The position numbers and the translations under genes were made by a program. From NCBI GenBank assembly GCA_017428115.1, contig JAFRRK010000042.1:1-34266 (forward strand): 34,266 nt of DNA. Direction: 5' to 3'. The notes beneath the pieces were generated by a model. That model ran no database searches. It was not told the DNA's origin and was given only the letters and a program-made list of their open reading frames with translations. Origin of the DNA: Bacteroidales bacterium (GTDB taxonomy: Bacteria > Bacteroidota > Bacteroidia > Bacteroidales > P3). This document shows, one piece after another, positions 32,299-34,266 of this stretch (the first letter of the stretch is position 1; every line of letters begins with the position of its first letter).

Positions 32299-33699
32299 AT
32301 GAAACTCTCATTTTTAGGTGCTGCGCGCGAGGTGACCGGCAGCAAACATCTTATCACAACCAAAAAGGGATTGAAAATACTGCTCGATTGCGGCATGTAC
32401 CAAGGCAAAGGCCTGGAAACTGATGCCATGAACCGCGACCTCGGTTTCGACCCATCCGAAATCGACTATCTCATTCTCTCCCATGCCCATATCGACCATT
32501 CAGGCCTTATCCCCTACATCTATAAGCTAGGCTTTCGAGGCACTATCCTCTGCACCCCTGCCACACGCGACCTCTGTGCCATCATGCTAGCCGACGCCGG
32601 CCGCATACAGGTGGCCGATGTGAACACCTTCAACAAAAAGCGCAAGGCACAGGGCGAGCAGCCCGTAGAGCCTATCTACACCGAGAAAGAGGCCCAAGAG
32701 TGCATGAGCTGCTTTATCAGCGTGCCCTACCACAAACAGTTCAATATCGAAGGCGAAGTGACCGTCGAGTTTTTCGACGCCGGCCACATCCTAGGCAGCA
32801 GCTGCGTATACCTCGAGATTAAAGATGGACGCCGCCTCATCAAGCTGGCCTTCACCGGCGACATCGGACGCTACGACAAGCGTATCCTCAAAGACCCCGA
32901 ACCCTTCCCCCAGGTCGACTACCTTATCATGGAGTCTACCTATGGCGACCGCCTCCACACCACCCTCGACAATGCCGAACAAGAACTGCTCATGGCCGTC
33001 ATGGACACCTGCACCAAGAAGAAAGGCAAGCTCATCATCCCCAGCTTCGCCATCGGCCGTGCGCAAGAGATTATCTACGCCCTCGACCGTCTCTCCAATG
33101 CCAAGCTCCTGCCCGACATCGATGTCTTCGTCGACAGCCCCCTCAGCGTCTCCGCCACCAACATCATGCGTCTGCACGAAGAATGCTTTGGCGAACCCAT
33201 ACTTGAATACATGAAAAACGACCCCGACCCCTTCGGCTTCGACCGCCTGCAATACATCCAGTCCGTCCAAGCCTCCAAGGCCCTCAACGTCCGTCACAAA
33301 CCCTGCGTCATCATCTCCGCCTCAGGCATGATGGAGGCCGGCCGTGTCAAACACCATCTGGCCAACAATATCGAATACTCCTCCACCACCATCCTCTGCG
33401 TCGGCTATTGTGAACCCAAGACCTTAGGCGCCAAGATTATGCGTGGCGATAAAGAAGTCTCCATCTTCGGCCATAAGCACGAGGTGCGTGCCGAGGTGCG
33501 CCGCATCGAGTCCCTCTCCGGCCATGGCGACTACAGCGAGATGATCAACTACATCGGCTGCCAAGACAAAAAGAAACTCAAGAAAATCTTCCTCGTCCAC
33601 GGCGAAGCCGAGACACAGCTGCACTTCCGCGACACCCTCAACGAAGTAGGCTGGCGCCACGTCGACATCCCCGAGTTCCGCCAAGAAGTAGAACTCTGA
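32299..33699 (+). CDS. MBL-fold / beta-CASP RNA-processing nuclease
   Basis: A 466-residue protein of the metallo-beta-lactamase/beta-CASP group (CPSF73/YSH1-like exonuclease family in bacteria). The metal motif HAHIDH is at residues 62-67. Other ligands are probably the histidine in FDAGHILGSSCVYL and the aspartate in FTGDIGRYD. The beta-CASP region covers about 205-400, with GRAQEIIYALDRL, SASGMMEAGRVKHHL and the final FGHKHEVRAEVRRIESLSGHGDYSEM plus LVHGE. The domain order is complete. ATG 32299 is chosen because it begins the canonical MKLSFLGAAREVTGS and lies below a promoter box. It should act on RNA ends in the cytoplasm. The gene stands alone next to the CRISPR array, and I see no sign that it is part of that system. 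Confidence 0.92.
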   Translation: MKLSFLGAAREVTGSKHLITTKKGLKILLDCGMYQGKGLETDAMNRDLGFDPSEIDYLILSHAHIDHSGLIPYIYKLGFRGTILCTPATRDLCAIMLADAGRIQVADVNTFNKKRKAQGEQPVEPIYTEKEAQECMSCFISVPYHKQFNIEGEVTVEFFDAGHILGSSCVYLEIKDGRRLIKLAFTGDIGRYDKRILKDPEPFPQVDYLIMESTYGDRLHTTLDNAEQELLMAVMDTCTKKKGKLIIPSFAIGRAQEIIYALDRLSNAKLLPDIDVFVDSPLSVSATNIMRLHEECFGEPILEYMKNDPDPFGFDRLQYIQSVQASKALNVRHKPCVIISASGMMEAGRVKHHLANNIEYSSTTILCVGYCEPKTLGAKIMRGDKEVSIFGHKHEVRAEVRRIESLSGHGDYSEMINYIGCQDKKKLKKIFLVHGEAETQLHFRDTLNEVGWRHVDIPEFRQEVEL

Positions 33700-33791
33700 C
33701 AATGCCGTAAGCATCGTATGCGCCGGTACAGTCAGCCCACTTCTAGCAATCATACCTCTCCTTCCACTCCGATACGGCCGATCCAGAGGCA

Positions 33792-34133
33792 GTTGTGAAT
33801 TGCTTAAAAAGGAAACACGATAATAGCTCTTTGACATCGCAAATCATAACGTCCCCTATTCAAAGCAGTTGTGAATTGCTTAAAAAGGAAACACGATAAT
33901 AGCTCTTTGACATCCGGCCGTGCAACTTCGATGCAGTCTGCTATGTTGTGAATTGCTTAAAAAGGAAACACGATAATAGCTCTTTGACATCGAATCATCG
34001 GTAGAATAACGATAGTCGCGAGTTGTGAATTGCTTAAAAAGGAAACACGATAATAGCTCTTTGACATCGTCAAAGTGACACATTGTCATGTGGCTATGGT
34101 TGTGAATTGCTTAAAAAGGAAACACGATAATAG
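33792..34133 (+). CRISPR. CRISPR array, 47-bp repeat, four spacers, type II-C-like
   Basis: Four identical 47-bp repeats at 33792-33838, 33868-33914, 33945-33991 and 34022-34068, each starting GTTGTGAATTGCTTAAAAAG and ending CTCTTTGACATC. A fifth, at 34099, keeps only the first 35 bases. Spacers are 29, 30, 30 and 30 bp (33839-33867, 33915-33944, 33992-34021, 34069-34098) and all differ. A repeat of 47 bp beginning GTTGTG with 30-bp spacers is typical of type II-C arrays of Bacteroidota. By analogy crRNA is read from the plus strand. The left flank (33700-33791) shows no further repeat and no A/T-rich leader. No cas gene is in the window; they may lie beyond the right edge. Confidence 0.97.
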
Positions 34134-34159
34134 GGTTAATATAATTTTGATGTGAAAAG
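34134..34159. mobile_element. Candidate transposon end cutting the fifth CRISPR repeat
   Basis: The fifth CRISPR repeat stops matching after 34133, and the sequence continues GGTTAATATAATTTTGATG up to the stop codon of the transposase. A GG(G)-start and a short gap to the transposase stop fit the outer end of an ISL3-type element. The other terminus is outside the window, so the inverted repeat cannot be checked. Confidence 0.55.
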
Positions 34160-34266
34160 CTATAAAAAATTAGCGATACGATAGAGGAAGAAATCCAGGT
34201 CACGGGAGCCGCGGTTCTTTATTGTTGCGAGTTGGATTTTGGCGTTGGTGCTTTCCGCGATGGCAT
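34160..34266 (-). CDS. ISL3-like transposase, C-terminal part (runs off window)
   Basis: The minus strand reads open from the window edge (codon at 34262-34264) to TAG at 34160-34162, giving 34 residues: AESTNAKIQLATIKNRG, then RDLDFFLYRIANFL. This matches the C-terminal pattern of ISL3-group DDE transposases in Bacteroidota (AESxNAKIK...RG..D..FFLxRL..), where the glutamate is the last catalytic acid. The start and most of the protein are beyond the window. The transposase ends about 26 bp from the point where the CRISPR repeat is broken. Confidence 0.65.
   Translation of the reverse strand, partial: AIAESTNAKIQLATIKNRGSRDLDFFLYRIANFL

Noticed and set aside
33424..34089. Minus-strand frames running through the CRISPR array
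   Set aside because: They repeat the same peptide because they read the repeats; not genes.
32299..34133. The MBL-fold nuclease as a new CRISPR-associated gene
   Set aside because: It is a complete housekeeping-type beta-CASP enzyme with its own promoter. Adjacency alone does not support a link.

Overview
The window reads as chromosomal DNA of a Bacteroidota bacterium, most likely order Bacteroidales. The evidence is: promoters of the TAnnTTTG type (for example the identical GTCGTATCTTTGC at 9001 and 32201); SusC/TonB-like barrels with an N-terminal carboxypeptidase-regulatory domain; C-terminal type IX secretion (T9SS) sorting domains; an adjacent glsA/glsB-like pair for glycine lipids; a C10 protease; and a 47-bp CRISPR repeat of the type II-C style seen in this phylum. 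Genes are near 50 % GC and intergenic DNA is AT-rich. Genus cannot be assigned from the sequence. I saw no tRNA or rRNA gene.

Layout. (1) 397-5477 (+): an ECF sigma factor, an overlapping membrane anti-sigma-like protein, a beta-helix plus barrel protein and a TonB-receptor-like barrel form one cell-envelope regulatory operon. (2) 5584-8602 (-): a Wzz-like chain-length protein, an O-antigen ligase/polymerase-like protein and an NlpC/P60 hydrolase, the last two overlapping by 4 nt. (3) 9139-14613 (+): ABC ATPase, permease, DUF4097-like lipoprotein, YtrA-type GntR regulator and another TonB-receptor-like barrel. (4) 14834-21891 (+): a carboxypeptidase-regulatory-domain protein, a lipoprotein coupled to a secreted C10 cysteine protease, and an M16 metalloprotease. 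(5) 22176-22613: Hsp20. (6) 22614-23650: a disordered stretch with a 25-bp-stem hairpin, a roughly 430-bp segment bounded by 17-bp inverted repeats, a 21-bp tandem duplication and the broken tail of a T9SS cargo gene. (7) 23754-27919 (+): glsA-like, glsB-like, engB, and a PBP4-family protein whose catalytic serine position is alanine. (8) 28059-31827 (-): pfkA, purH, mreB. (9) 32299-33699 (+): a metallo-beta-lactamase/beta-CASP nuclease. (10) 33792-34266: a short CRISPR array whose fifth repeat is cut where a transposon-like end begins, followed by the C-terminus of an ISL3-like transposase on the minus strand.

Most of the window concerns the cell envelope: surface polysaccharide, outer membrane barrels, peptidoglycan hydrolysis and shape (NlpC/P60, PBP4-like, MreB), and membrane lipids. 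Regulators (ECF sigma/anti-sigma, GntR) sit inside two of the envelope operons. The strongest unusual signals are the interrupted CRISPR array, the apparently inactive PBP4 homologue, the lipoprotein/C10 protease pair, and the inverted-repeat segment beside the T9SS pseudogene. Several intergenic repeat types recur across the window.
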